Source: Bacteroidota bacterium (GTDB taxonomy: Bacteria > Bacteroidota > Bacteroidia > Chitinophagales > Chitinophagaceae). Taken from it: 64,000 bases of DNA. Location of the stretch: the NCBI GenBank assembly GCA_018267575.1, contig JAFDYF010000040.1, forward strand, positions 1-64,000. Direction: 5' to 3'. The notes beneath the pieces are model-generated. The model was not told the DNA's origin. It was given only the letters and a program-made list of their open reading frames with translations, and did no database searches. The position numbers and the translations under genes are program-made. Each line of letters opens with the position of its first letter. Within the stretch, counting starts at the first letter, position 1. Shown piece by piece: positions 56,119 through 64,000 of the stretch.

Positions 56119-56126
56119 TATCTTTA
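56119..56126 (+). promoter_or_regulatory. Candidate -7 box of the TonB receptor gene
   Basis: TATCTTTA is a one-mismatch fit to TAnnTTTG, 35 bp before the ATG at 56161. No clear upstream element or Fur-like box was found. Confidence 0.35.
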
Positions 56127-56160
56127 CCATTAGGAAATACCAAATCAAATTGTACATCGT

Positions 56161-58236
56161 ATGAGAACGGCTTTTTTGATCTTTCTTTTTTTCTTTTCTT
56201 TCATTTTTTCTTTCGCCCAAAGCAATACACAAGTTTCAGGAAAAGATACCAGTGACTACCGAATGCTGGATAGGGTAATCATAAAAGCCTATGAGCAAAA
56301 TAGAAAGTTGATAGACATAGCAGCCCCCGTGAGTTTCACCGGTCAAGATCAATTGAACCGTTTTAGCAACAATAGTATTTTACCCGCACTTAACGAAAGC
56401 CCCGGAGTGAGGATGGAAGAGCGCTCCCCAGCCAGCTATAGATTGAATATCCGTGGCTCCTCGCTTCGCTCGCCATTCGGTGTGCGTGATATAAAAATTT
56501 ATTACAACGATATACCGCTCACCGACCCCAGTGGCAACACTTATTTGAATGCTTTGAGTTTTTATAATTTTCAATCCATAGAAATTATCAAGGGACCTGC
56601 CGCAAGCTTATATGGTGCCGGAATCGGTGGTGCGATGTTGATCCATAGCATGCCGAGCGACTGGCAAAAAGGAATCGATCTGAATTATTCCTTTGGCAGT
56701 TTTGCCACCAACAATTTTAATACAACTATCCGCTTTGGCGAAAACAATAACCAGAACCAACTAAGCTATTCCCACCAAACCAGCAATGGCTATCGGCAGC
56801 AATCACAAATGCGAAGGGATATCGTTTCCTTTGAAACGAAGATCAAATCCACAGAGAAGCAGACCTTGCATGCTTATGCTTTTTATAGCGATTTGTATTA
56901 CCAAACACCAGGGGGGCTCACCCTAACTGAATACAAAGCAAACCAAAGCCAGGCAAGGCCCCATGCCGGATCTAATGCAGGTGCTGTGGAAAACAAAGCG
57001 GCCATCTATCAAAAAGAAGTGGTGGTAGGCATCAGCGATGAGTACAATATCAACCAATCATGGAAAAACAGCACGGCTGTATATGGGAGTTACACTGATT
57101 TCACCAACCCCAGCATCCGTGTATATGAGGAAAGAAAAGAACCGCATTTTGGGGGGCGTACTGTGTTCCAATATAAAAAGCAAATCGGAGAAAGCAGTCT
57201 TCAAATAAATTTTGGGGCCGAGGCCCAAAAAGGATTTTTCAATACCCGTGATTTTAAAAACAAATTGGGAACTCAGGATTCCCTTCAAACAGACGATAAC
57301 ACCAATATTTGGCAGTACATGGTATTTGCCCAAGCCGATCTAAAACTACCTCATGGATGGAGCATCACGGCAGGCGCTAGCTTGAACAAATCATCGGTGC
57401 AGAACACAAGGGCTTCCAATGTGCCGCAGACAATGCAGACCCAAACCTTTCAAAACAAAATCCCACCGAGAATTGCACTATTGAAAAAAATCACCGCTAG
57501 CATTTCGGTATTTGGAAGTATTGCAGGAGGTTTCTCAACTCCCACCACGGCAGAATTAGTGCATACGAATGGCACTATCGGCACCAATCTTCAACCAGAA
57601 GATGGTATCGATTATGAATTGGGCCTTCGTGGATCTTTGTTCAAGGGAAAATTATATTTCGATATCAATACGTTTTTCTTCGACCTTTCCAATACCATCG
57701 TACAACGCATCGATACCAACAATGTATATTATTATGTGAATGCGGGAGCTACCAAACAAAATGGATTTGAATCCTATGTCTCTTATATATTAATAGATCA
57801 TCCTCATCATTTCATCAAACAATCGAAATTATGGGCGAGCTATGCGCTGGATGATTTTCATTATACAGACTTCAAACAACTGAGTATAGATTATTCAGGG
57901 AAATATATGCCCGGGGTTCCCAAGAATGTGTTTGTAGTTGGAATAGATGCAGAAACGATAATGGGCATTTATGCAAACCTTACTTATACATATACCGATA
58001 AAATTTGGCTAAACGATGCGAACAGTGCCTATGCAGGTTCATATAATTTACTCGGTGCAAGGGTTGGGTATAAAAAAACATTTGCTAAAAAAATAAAACT
58101 GGAACTGTTTGCTGGTGCCGATAATATTTTTAATACCAAATACAGTTTGGGCAACGATATCAATGCGGCCGTAGGCCGATATTATAATGCCGCAGCGGGG
58201 GTGAATTATTTTGCAGGGATGAGATTGGGGATTTAA
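56161..58236 (+). CDS. TonB-dependent outer-membrane receptor (siderophore/iron-type)
   Basis: A 691-residue receptor with a signal peptide (SFIFSFAQ). The plug (about 45-160) carries LNESPGVRMEERSP, YRLNIRGSSLRSPFGVRDIKIYYNDIPLTD and IEIIKGPAASLYGAGIGG, followed by a 22-strand barrel ending GVNYFAGMRLGI. There is no N-terminal carboxypeptidase-like or STN domain, so it resembles FecA/FhuA-like iron-complex or similar small-ligand receptors. No dedicated regulator or ABC transporter lies beside it. The ligand is unknown. Confidence 0.9.
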   Translation: MRTAFLIFLFFFSFIFSFAQSNTQVSGKDTSDYRMLDRVIIKAYEQNRKLIDIAAPVSFTGQDQLNRFSNNSILPALNESPGVRMEERSPASYRLNIRGSSLRSPFGVRDIKIYYNDIPLTDPSGNTYLNALSFYNFQSIEIIKGPAASLYGAGIGGAMLIHSMPSDWQKGIDLNYSFGSFATNNFNTTIRFGENNNQNQLSYSHQTSNGYRQQSQMRRDIVSFETKIKSTEKQTLHAYAFYSDLYYQTPGGLTLTEYKANQSQARPHAGSNAGAVENKAAIYQKEVVVGISDEYNINQSWKNSTAVYGSYTDFTNPSIRVYEERKEPHFGGRTVFQYKKQIGESSLQINFGAEAQKGFFNTRDFKNKLGTQDSLQTDDNTNIWQYMVFAQADLKLPHGWSITAGASLNKSSVQNTRASNVPQTMQTQTFQNKIPPRIALLKKITASISVFGSIAGGFSTPTTAELVHTNGTIGTNLQPEDGIDYELGLRGSLFKGKLYFDINTFFFDLSNTIVQRIDTNNVYYYVNAGATKQNGFESYVSYILIDHPHHFIKQSKLWASYALDDFHYTDFKQLSIDYSGKYMPGVPKNVFVVGIDAETIMGIYANLTYTYTDKIWLNDANSAYAGSYNLLGARVGYKKTFAKKIKLELFAGADNIFNTKYSLGNDINAAVGRYYNAAAGVNYFAGMRLGI

Positions 58237-58325
58237 GGAAGATGGCATAAGGTGTAAGGGATGGGGTATGGAAGCGTGCGTTTTTGAAAGACCCTTGACC
58301 ACATATGCATTGATTGTATTTTTAT

Positions 58326-58373
58326 AATCAGTGAATCTGTGGCTAAAAAATGATTGCCACTGATTCACTGATT
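58326..58373. repeat. 18-bp inverted repeat after the TonB receptor gene
   Basis: AATCAGTGAATCTGTGGC (58326-58343) and GCCACTGATTCACTGATT (58356-58373) are reverse complements with one mismatch around a 12-nt loop. It may end the receptor transcript, although no T-run follows. It belongs to the same spacer style as the 3647-4424 and 63515-63866 repeats. Confidence 0.65.
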
Positions 58374-58596
58374 AACAGAAGTTATTTTTCACCACATAGG
58401 CACAATAGTTTCATAGGGTTCATAGCTATGTGCAACTATAATTCTATGACCCTATGTGTTGTTGTTTTAGCCACTGATGCAATGATTGCTTTTCCTCCTT
58501 ACCCCCTATACCTTCTGCCTTATACCTTGTGCCTTTTTCCTAACGCCTTCCACCTTCCCTGTGAACAACTTCTTTTTTTCATTCTACAAACTATTT

Positions 58597-58604
58597 TACA
58601 TTTG
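58597..58604 (+). promoter_or_regulatory. Promoter -7 box of the cobalamin operon
   Basis: TACATTTG matches TAnnTTTG exactly and lies a few bases before the riboswitch 5' edge, so transcription would start at the riboswitch itself. A T-rich run just upstream (58571-58580) sits near the expected -33 element. Confidence 0.6.
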
Positions 58605-58611
58605 CAGCGAT

Positions 58612-58876
58612 TATGGTTCACGCCAAGGCGTGATTAAAAGGGAAGTCCGGTGCAAAACCGGCGCTATCCCCGTAGCTGTAAGCTCTTTTTTCGATGTCCG
58701 TTTTTAGTTGGTCGATGACCATTATGTAAGTCAAATTCTATCAGGGTTTTATACTTGCATTACTTCCATCGGTCATCCATCATCGAACATCGATCCAGTT
58801 CAATCTACATACCACTGTCGAACAAAATCAACGATGGGAAGGTGTTGAACAGGGAGCAAGCCAGAAGACCTGCCAA
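58612..58876 (+). ncRNA. Cobalamin (B12) riboswitch with a long variable arm
   Basis: The conserved core is visible in order: a CACGCC/GGCGTG hairpin (58619-58632), the core GGGAAGTCCGGTGCAAAACC (58640-58659), the segment ATCCCCGTAGCTGTAAGC (58666-58683) and the closing B12 box AGCCAGAAGACCTGCC (58859-58874). It binds adenosylcobalamin or a related corrinoid and turns the operon off when B12 is plentiful. The roughly 150 nt between the core and the 3' part is unusually long and contains complementary words (CGATGT with ACATCG), so it probably folds into an extra peripheral arm. It directly precedes the BtuB-like gene. Confidence 0.92.
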
Positions 58877-59017
58877 AATCAATCAACTATTCAAAGCTTT
58901 CGGGTGAAAAGCATGAGGTGTAATTGTGCGAGCAATTTATATTTCAACTTTTGTTTCTTTTTTCCGAAGGCTCATTCATTAACCTGTTTCCCATAAGGAA
59001 TCAACAAATTATTTGGA

Positions 59018-60937
59018 ATGAGCAAAAAACATCTTCTCATCATGGCAGCATTGGCTGCAGTCAATTCCCTTTCAGCGCAAAAAGACAGTACCAAAATCAA
59101 ATCCCTAGATGAAATAGTGGTGACCGCTACCAAAACACCCATCCGCCAATCGCAAACCGGAAAAGTGATTATAGTAATCTCACACGAAGAAATCAACAAG
59201 AGTGTAGGGAAAACATTGGGACAGATTCTGAACGAACAAGCAGGCGTCTCCATCAACGGCGCACTCAACAATGCCGGCGCCAACCAAAGTATTTATATCC
59301 GTGGGGCCGCTTCTGGCCGGACCTTGGTTTTGATTGATGGCATACCCGTGTACGACCCATCGATCGGTGACAATTCCTTTGATATAAATTTGATCCCCCT
59401 CGACAATATCGAACGAATCGAAATTTGCAAAGGCGCCCAATCCACTTTATATGGCAGCGATGCCATTGCCGGTGTCATCAATATCATTACCACCAAAACT
59501 GACATTAAAAAACCATTGAACGCAAAAGCCACTTTTACGGGGGGAAATTATGGAACACTTCGTGGAACTGCGCAATTGTACGGCAATTTGGCGGATCAAC
59601 TCATCTATAATGTGCGTTACTCCAAATCAAAAATCAATGGTTTCTCAACGGCTTATGATAGTTCGGGCAAGGGCAATTTTGACAAAGATGGTTTTGATAA
59701 TGATGTGTTCGCTTCCAGTCTTTCCTGGAAAGCCAACAGATCGCTAACCTTAAAAGGTTTCTTTAACTATAGCCATTATACCACCGACTTGGACACAGGC
59801 CCATTTACAGATGCAAAAAGCTATACCAATAATAGCAAAAAAATAATGGCAGGTTTGGGGTTGCAGTACAAATTAAAAGGAACCAATATCAGCGCCAATT
59901 ATCAGTACAGTGATTATGACCGGCATTTGCTAAGAGATAGCGTGTTTGGACAAAGCTATTACACCGATCAATACTTCGGGAGAACACAATACATTGAGCT
60001 ATTCGCTAGTAGTCATTTGGGCCATGGCTTTACTTGGCTCAATGGCACCGACTATCGTTTCGCGGCCATGAACGAGCACAGCAATTATGGAAACTTCAAC
60101 GATACTTCTATGAAGCAAGTGTCTGTGTATAGCTCCCTGTTCTTTACATCTAACTCGGGATTCAATGCAGAATTGGGTGGTAGGTTCAACAACCATTCAC
60201 GTTATGGAAATAATTTTACCTATACCTTCAACCCTTCTTTTCTGTTGAACGACCAATGGAAAATATATGCTAGCATCTCCTCAGGATTTAAAGCACCCAC
60301 ATTGTACCAATTGTTTTCTTCCTATGGTGACAAAAACTTAAAACCAGAAGTATCCATCAACTACGAAGCGGGTTTGCAATATTCCACAAATGCTTTCAAC
60401 AGCCGCTTCACAGGGTTTTACAGAAAAATAAAAGACGGTATTGATTTCGACAATATCAATTATGTCTACTATAATTTTGCACAACAAAATGTTTGGGGGA
60501 TCGAGTTCGAGAATAAATGGCAAATTACCAAACAACTGCAACTCACTGCCAATTACACCTGGCTGCAGATCCACGAACAAACACAGAGCCGATTGACCTA
60601 TAGTGATACCGTTTACCATTATGGCTTGAAGCGGCCTGCCCATACCATCAATGCCAATTTGGGTTTCCAAGCCAGTCCCAAATGGTTTATCAGTGCTGGT
60701 GCCCACTATGAGAGCAAACGTTATGATGTGGGCGGATATGATATCAATTACAATCCACTTCCAGATGCAACGCTTAATAGCTTTGTCATTTTCAATGCTT
60801 ATAGTGAATACTTGGTTTCAAAACAGTTCAAACTATTTGTAGATGCAAAGAATATCACGAACAAAAAGTTTTTCACCATCTATGGCTATAACTCCATACC
60901 CTTTATGATCAGTGGGGGTATTGTGGTCCATTTATAA
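59018..60937 (+). CDS. btuB: BtuB-like TonB-dependent cobalamin receptor
   Basis: A 639-residue TonB-dependent receptor with signal peptide (SLSAQ). The TonB-box-like start LDEIVVTATKTPIRQS (30-45) is followed by the plug (NEQAGVSINGALNNAG, IYIRGAASGRTLVLIDGIPV, IEICKGAQSTLYGSDAIAG) and a barrel, with KAPTLYQLFSSYGDKNLKPE near the later strands. Cobalamin uptake is inferred strongly from the riboswitch directly upstream and from the B12-linked genes downstream. It starts about 140 bp after the riboswitch. Confidence 0.92.
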   Translation: MSKKHLLIMAALAAVNSLSAQKDSTKIKSLDEIVVTATKTPIRQSQTGKVIIVISHEEINKSVGKTLGQILNEQAGVSINGALNNAGANQSIYIRGAASGRTLVLIDGIPVYDPSIGDNSFDINLIPLDNIERIEICKGAQSTLYGSDAIAGVINIITTKTDIKKPLNAKATFTGGNYGTLRGTAQLYGNLADQLIYNVRYSKSKINGFSTAYDSSGKGNFDKDGFDNDVFASSLSWKANRSLTLKGFFNYSHYTTDLDTGPFTDAKSYTNNSKKIMAGLGLQYKLKGTNISANYQYSDYDRHLLRDSVFGQSYYTDQYFGRTQYIELFASSHLGHGFTWLNGTDYRFAAMNEHSNYGNFNDTSMKQVSVYSSLFFTSNSGFNAELGGRFNNHSRYGNNFTYTFNPSFLLNDQWKIYASISSGFKAPTLYQLFSSYGDKNLKPEVSINYEAGLQYSTNAFNSRFTGFYRKIKDGIDFDNINYVYYNFAQQNVWGIEFENKWQITKQLQLTANYTWLQIHEQTQSRLTYSDTVYHYGLKRPAHTINANLGFQASPKWFISAGAHYESKRYDVGGYDINYNPLPDATLNSFVIFNAYSEYLVSKQFKLFVDAKNITNKKFFTIYGYNSIPFMISGGIVVHL

Positions 60938-60953
60938 TTTTAAAAAACAAAAC

Positions 60954-61532
60954 ATGCAAATACAAAAATTAAACCCTCGTTCGGTAGCGGTATTGCTCAT
61001 CATCCTGGTGGTAGCAACATTGCGGGTGATAAATAATTTTAGTCCCGAATTGACCAGCCTAGCCAACTTTTCACCATTGGCGGCGTTGGCCATCTTTGGC
61101 GGGGCTAAATTCAAAAAAACCAGCACATCCTTATTATTCCCCATTGGGGCAATTCTAATCAGCGACCTCGTACTCTTTGCCACGGTATATAAAAAATACA
61201 GTGATGGTTTACTTTATCAAGGATGGTATTGGGTTTATGGTGCTTTTTTGCTGATTGCTTTAATGAGTCGTTTGGTGAACAAAAACCAAAATATCAAAAC
61301 AGTTTCTATCTCCATTTTGGGTGCCGTATTCATTCACTGGATCGTGACCGATTTGGGAGTTTGGTTGGGAAGCAATCATTTTCCCCAAACTTTTGCTGGT
61401 TTTATTTCTTGTCTAACTGTTGCCATTCCATTTGAACTTAAACTCTTGGCTGCCACCATTATTTATAGTGGCATTATGTTCGGAGCAATGGAATGGGCAA
61501 AAATAAAAGTTGTGTCAATGGGGAATAGTTGA
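60954..61532 (+). CDS. DUF6580-type membrane protein in the B12 operon
   Basis: A 192-residue membrane protein with about five transmembrane helices. The helical segments include VAVLLIILVVATLRVI, FSPLAALAIFGGAKF and LFPIGAILISDLVLFATV. It is small, has no signal peptide, and resembles membrane-embedded transport components in length and layout. I recall this family near cobalamin genes in Bacteroidota, so a role in B12 or precursor transport is plausible but not shown. It lies 16 bp after the receptor gene. The ATG at 60954 (MQIQKLNPRS) is preferred to the open frame that starts inside the receptor gene. Confidence 0.75.
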   Translation: MQIQKLNPRSVAVLLIILVVATLRVINNFSPELTSLANFSPLAALAIFGGAKFKKTSTSLLFPIGAILISDLVLFATVYKKYSDGLLYQGWYWVYGAFLLIALMSRLVNKNQNIKTVSISILGAVFIHWIVTDLGVWLGSNHFPQTFAGFISCLTVAIPFELKLLAATIIYSGIMFGAMEWAKIKVVSMGNS

Positions 61533-61589
61533 TAGTCAATAGTCGTGCGCCCTTAGTTAAGAGAGGAGTTTTCACTATTGACTATCAAC
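61528..61589. repeat. 16-bp perfect inverted repeat before the BtuF-like gene
   Basis: GTTGATAGTCAATAGT (61528-61543) and ACTATTGACTATCAAC (61574-61589) are exact complements around a 30-nt loop. The surrounding stretch up to about 61630 repeats ACTATTGACT and GACTNACGACTTACGACT-like words. It lies inside the operon, between the membrane-protein and BtuF-like genes. Confidence 0.7.
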
Positions 61590-61652
61590 CATTCACTATT
61601 GACTATTGACTCACGACTTACGACTATTAACTTCAAATCAAACAGACCAACT

Positions 61653-62600
61653 GTGATACTAAAAGCCTGCTCTTTTTTACCTGCCGCCACCAAGATGATC
61701 TATGATATGGGTCTGCAAGATTTGTTGCATGGGGTCACTTTCGAATGCCCTTTCCCTGCATTGGAGGAGAAACCCAAAATCGTACGCTGCATGTTGGAAG
61801 GAAAAAACTATTCAAGTGCCGAGATAGACAAAATATTTTCCGCTTCGAAAGCAGAGGGAAAGAGCTTGTACTATGTGGATGAAGAACTTTTACAAGAGAT
61901 AGAACCCGATATCATTTTTACACAGGATGTTTGCGAGGTCTGTCAGATTGATACCAAGTGCACGGCTGCCGCTGTTTACAAACTACAAAAACAGCCACAG
62001 CTAATACCTCTGAGCCCACAAAATTTAGACGATGTGTTCAATACGGCCTTAACGATTGCCCAAGCACTGGAGCATGAAGAAGCGGCTTATACCTATCTTG
62101 CCAAGTTACAAAATCGGCAAAGCCAAGTTCTTGATAAACTTCGCCAACATCGGATGCCATTAAAGCGGATTTCCTTGCTGGAATGGATCGAGCCGATTTA
62201 TAATTGCGGGCATTGGATCCCTTTTCAGATTGCACAAGCAGGCGGCATCGATATGTTGAGTAATCCCTCTGGTGATTCCATTGTGACCCCTTGGGAAAAA
62301 ATATTGAAATACAATCCCGAGGTTTTGGTGTTGGCGCCCTGTGGTTTTGAAACCAAACGCTCCATAGAAGAAATGGGCTTGCTCACAAAAAGAAAAGGAT
62401 GGGAAAGTTTGCAAGCAGTGCAATCAAAACAGGTATATGTATTGGATTATGATCTTTTCACCCAACCCAGTGCCTCTACCTTGATTGATGGGATAGAATT
62501 ATTGGCAGCACTTTTTCATCCCCAACTATTTCAAGTGCCTGCACATTTGCAACACAAATACATAAACCTATTTACCTTGAACCAAGATGTGCAAGCATGA
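61653..62600 (+). CDS. BtuF-like corrinoid-binding protein without a signal peptide
   Basis: A 315-residue protein of the periplasmic-binding-protein type (BtuF/COG0614). Features are ACSFLPAATKMIYDMGL near the N-terminus, the EPDIIFTQDVCEVCQIDTKC segment and LKRISLLEWIEPIY, with PEVLVLAPCGFE and KQVYVLDYDLFTQPSASTLID towards the end. The longer open frame starts at a TTG inside an inverted repeat. The GTG at 61653 gives a sensible N-terminus, but no signal peptide is seen with either start. It may work in the cytosol, possibly binding corrinoids rather than delivering them to an ABC importer. No BtuC or BtuD gene lies in the window. Confidence 0.7.
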   Translation: MILKACSFLPAATKMIYDMGLQDLLHGVTFECPFPALEEKPKIVRCMLEGKNYSSAEIDKIFSASKAEGKSLYYVDEELLQEIEPDIIFTQDVCEVCQIDTKCTAAAVYKLQKQPQLIPLSPQNLDDVFNTALTIAQALEHEEAAYTYLAKLQNRQSQVLDKLRQHRMPLKRISLLEWIEPIYNCGHWIPFQIAQAGGIDMLSNPSGDSIVTPWEKILKYNPEVLVLAPCGFETKRSIEEMGLLTKRKGWESLQAVQSKQVYVLDYDLFTQPSASTLIDGIELLAALFHPQLFQVPAHLQHKYINLFTLNQDVQA

Positions 62601-62805
62601 AACAAAAGAATGCCCACGCTGCTCTCGACCTTTTGAATGCAAGGTGGGGGATGTCGGTCATTGCCAATGCAATGGTATTTCCTTGAGCATGGAAGAAAAA
62701 GCATTTATCGAAGAACGGTACAACGATTGTCTTTGCCGTGAGTGTTTGCTCGAACTTAAACAAAGAACCAAATTATTTATGGAAAAATATTTTCACCGTG
62801 GATAA
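62587..62805 (+). CDS. Cysteine-rich CWC-family small protein
   Basis: A 72-residue protein with nine cysteines: Cys2, 9, 12, 18, 26, 28, 48, 50 and 53, in CKHETKECPRC, FECK, HCQC and CLCREC arrangements, typical of the CWC family, probably a metal-binding mini-domain. Its start overlaps the BtuF-like stop by 14 bp, and its end overlaps the start of the PP-loop gene, so all three are translationally coupled. The function is unknown. Confidence 0.8.
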   Translation: MCKHETKECPRCSRPFECKVGDVGHCQCNGISLSMEEKAFIEERYNDCLCRECLLELKQRTKLFMEKYFHRG

Positions 62806-63514
62806 GATCAAGGCATACATGAACTGGAGCGGTGGCAAGGATTCTGCTTTATGCCTCTACAAAATTCTACAAACGGGAAAATATGATGTTAGCCATTTGC
62901 TCACCAGCGTGAATGCCGTGCATGACCGTATATCCATGCATGGGGTGAGAAGGTCTTTATTGGTGGCTCAAGCGGAGGCAATCGGTATTCCATTGACAAC
63001 GATTGAACTTCCCGAGCAACCCGATATGACCGCCTACGAAAACGCCATGATGGACAAAGTGAATGAATTGAAATCAGCGGGTAGCCGTACGGCTATCTTT
63101 GGGGATATTTTTTTGGAAGACCTAAGAAAATATCGGGAGGAAAAATTGAAAGAGGTTGGCATTGAATGCACTTTCCCTTTGTGGAAGATGGATACCAAAA
63201 TGCTGGTAAAAGAATTTATTGCACTCGGTTTCAAAAGTATATTGGTTTGTGTGAATGAAAAATATTTAGATAAAAGCTTTTGCGGGAGGGTGATTGATGA
63301 ATCCTTTTTGAATGATCTTCCCGAGAACGTAGACCCATGCGGAGAAAACGGCGAGTTTCATTCCTTTGTATTCGAAGCGCCCATATTTAATAAACCGATT
63401 CCATTTACAAAAGGAGAAATCGTTTATAAAAAATATGATGCGCCCAAAACGGCAGATGGGCATTCTGCAGCATCTTCTTATGGGTTTTATTTTTTTGATC
63501 TTCTTGGAGGGTAG
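62798..63514 (+). CDS. DUF71/COG2102 PP-loop ATPase, predicted B12 salvage
   Basis: A 238-residue ATP-pyrophosphatase-type protein. The PP-loop SGGKDS sits at residues 11-16, and EFHSFVFEAPIF near the C-terminus matches the DUF71 (Dph6-like) family. In eukaryotes and archaea the family makes diphthamide. In bacteria comparative genomics has predicted a role in B12 salvage (de Crécy-Lagard and colleagues), and its place here in a B12-riboswitch operon fits that. The GTG at 62798 gives the usual ten-residue lead before SGGKDS, and ATG at 62819 would leave only three. It is the last gene of the operon. Confidence 0.85.
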   Translation: MDKIKAYMNWSGGKDSALCLYKILQTGKYDVSHLLTSVNAVHDRISMHGVRRSLLVAQAEAIGIPLTTIELPEQPDMTAYENAMMDKVNELKSAGSRTAIFGDIFLEDLRKYREEKLKEVGIECTFPLWKMDTKMLVKEFIALGFKSILVCVNEKYLDKSFCGRVIDESFLNDLPENVDPCGENGEFHSFVFEAPIFNKPIPFTKGEIVYKKYDAPKTADGHSAASSYGFYFFDLLGG

Positions 63515-63655
63515 TTGATTGGTTGTATTGGAATTGGGAATTTCGAATTTGGAATTTGGGTTGAGGGTTCATATGTTTCACAATTTTCCATTGACTATTC
63601 ATCATCTTTGCGCACTTTGTCGTCTTTGCATTCTTTGTATGTATTTCTTCGTGTC

Positions 63656-63681
63656 CTTTGCGGTAAAAACAAACCGCAAAG
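63656..63681. repeat. 9-bp hairpin in the CTTTGCG-rich repeat spacer
   Basis: CTTTGCGGT (63656-63664) pairs perfectly with ACCGCAAAG (63673-63681) around an 8-nt A-rich loop. Further CTTTG and CAAAG words extend the inverted symmetry on both sides. Confidence 0.6.
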
Positions 63682-63841
63682 TTTCGCAAAGTTTTACGCA
63701 AAGGGGGCAAAGAATTTCACGCAGAGGCGCAGGGATAGTGGGGTAGTTAATCGGTTGAAAAAATAAAGTAGCGTTGAGCGTTTACCCTTTGTATTCTTTG
63801 TGTTCGTTGTGTGAAACATAAGTGAAAGTAAATAGCGTTCC

Positions 63842-63849
63842 TATCTTTG
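63842..63849 (+). promoter_or_regulatory. -7 box of the marC-family gene
   Basis: TATCTTTG is an exact TAnnTTTG match, 18 bp before the ATG at 63867, giving a leader of about ten bases. No matching upstream element is clear. Confidence 0.5.
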
Positions 63850-63866
63850 CAACCAAACACTCAATC

Positions 63867-64000
63867 ATGAATATCCATTTCAACGAACTATTAACGGTCA
63901 CCTTTACCCTATTTGCGGTGATAGACATCATCGGGTCCGTGCCATTACTGGTCTCGCTGAAATCGAAAATGGGCAGCATCAGTGAATCCAAAGCTACTCT
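63867..64000 (+). CDS. MarC-family integral membrane protein (5' part only)
   Basis: The first 44 codons of a gene running off the window. The reading starts MNIHFNELLTVTFTLFAVID and continues with an IIGSVPLLVSL segment, matching the beginning of MarC/UPF0056 membrane proteins, which have about six helices. The family was once linked to multiple antibiotic resistance, but its function is unsettled. The rest of the gene lies outside. Confidence 0.75.
   Translation, partial: MNIHFNELLTVTFTLFAVIDIIGSVPLLVSLKSKMGSISESKAT

Larger units (their letters stand above)
58237..59017. other. Spacer with inverted repeats and the B12 riboswitch
   Basis: The first part (58237-58560) holds an 18-bp inverted repeat (58326-58373), CATAGGG/CCCTATG-type stems around 58386-58470 and CCTTNTACC-type short repeats near 58500-58555, but no credible gene. 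The second part (58597-58876) holds the promoter and riboswitch. The final 140 bp is the leader to the BtuB-like gene. Confidence 0.7.
63515..63866. other. Repeat-rich spacer before the marC-family gene
   Basis: This spacer contains a CTTTGCGGT/ACCGCAAAG stem (63656-63681), many CTTTGC/GCAAAG words in opposite orientation (63604-63715) that can pair over long distance, and GGAATT/TTTGGAATT-like words near 63530-63565. The short open frames crossing it read repeats. TATCTTTG at 63842-63849 is the likely -7 box of the next gene. Confidence 0.65.

Overview
The window is chromosomal DNA of a Bacteroidota member, most likely Chitinophagia/Chitinophagaceae. The reasons are a complete gldKLMN type IX secretion/gliding cluster, SusC/SusD-like outer-membrane uptake proteins with an ECF sigma/FecR pair, a DUF4271 gene beside hemD, TAnnTTTG-type -7 boxes, weak Shine-Dalgarno sequences, and intergenic spacers full of hairpins. 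I see no tRNA, rRNA, CRISPR array, prophage or insertion sequence.

Layout. (1) 180-3646, + strand: a compact four-gene operon encoding an OMPDC/HUMPS-fold decarboxylase-like protein, a zinc-type alcohol dehydrogenase, an SDR dehydrogenase and a TIM-barrel isomerase. It looks like an uncharacterised sugar or sugar-acid route. (2) 3647-4424: a repeat-rich spacer. (3) 4425-15015, - strand: SusD, SusC, FecR anti-sigma, ECF sigma and a large VCBS/ASPIC lipoprotein. (4) 15214-24946, - strand: enzymes for every step of myo-inositol catabolism (iolB, iolC, iolD, iolA/mmsA, iolE, iolG and an iolJ-type aldolase) with a LacI-family regulator and a tandem palindromic operator in front of the aldolase gene. 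(5) 24947-26045: a spacer holding a decayed TonB-dependent receptor. (6) 26046-29468, - strand: a multidomain ThuA/sugar-dehydrogenase/PKD/cytochrome c protein. (7) 29830-37645: alpha-L-fucosidase, a second zinc dehydrogenase, a MurU-like nucleotidyltransferase, a beta-propeller/phosphoesterase fusion, a small Arg/Tyr/Asp-rich exported protein and a secreted amidohydrolase. (8) 38152-43002, - strand: gldN, gldM, gldL, gldK. (9) 43118-51404: housekeeping genes (DUF255 thioredoxin-fold protein, hemD, DUF4271, a BamA/TamA-like barrel, hemW, gpsA) plus one previously unlisted 51-residue membrane ORF. (10) 51531-56059, - strand: an efflux adaptor and TolC pair without a pump, and an APC permease. 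(11) 56161-58236: a TonB receptor. (12) 58612-63514: a cobalamin riboswitch followed by a BtuB-like receptor, a DUF6580 membrane protein, a BtuF-like protein without a visible signal peptide, a CWC cysteine-rich protein and a DUF71/COG2102 PP-loop ATPase, which together look like B12 uptake and salvage. (13) 63867-end: the 5' part of a marC-family gene.

How they fit together. The iol genes give a full path from myo-inositol to DHAP plus malonate semialdehyde/acetyl-CoA. No dedicated inositol permease is present, so the neighbouring SusCD system is only a candidate source of substrate. The B12 block is one transcription unit under a riboswitch. Coordinates, motifs and inverted repeats were read by eye from the sequence; family names come from recognised motifs, not from database searches.
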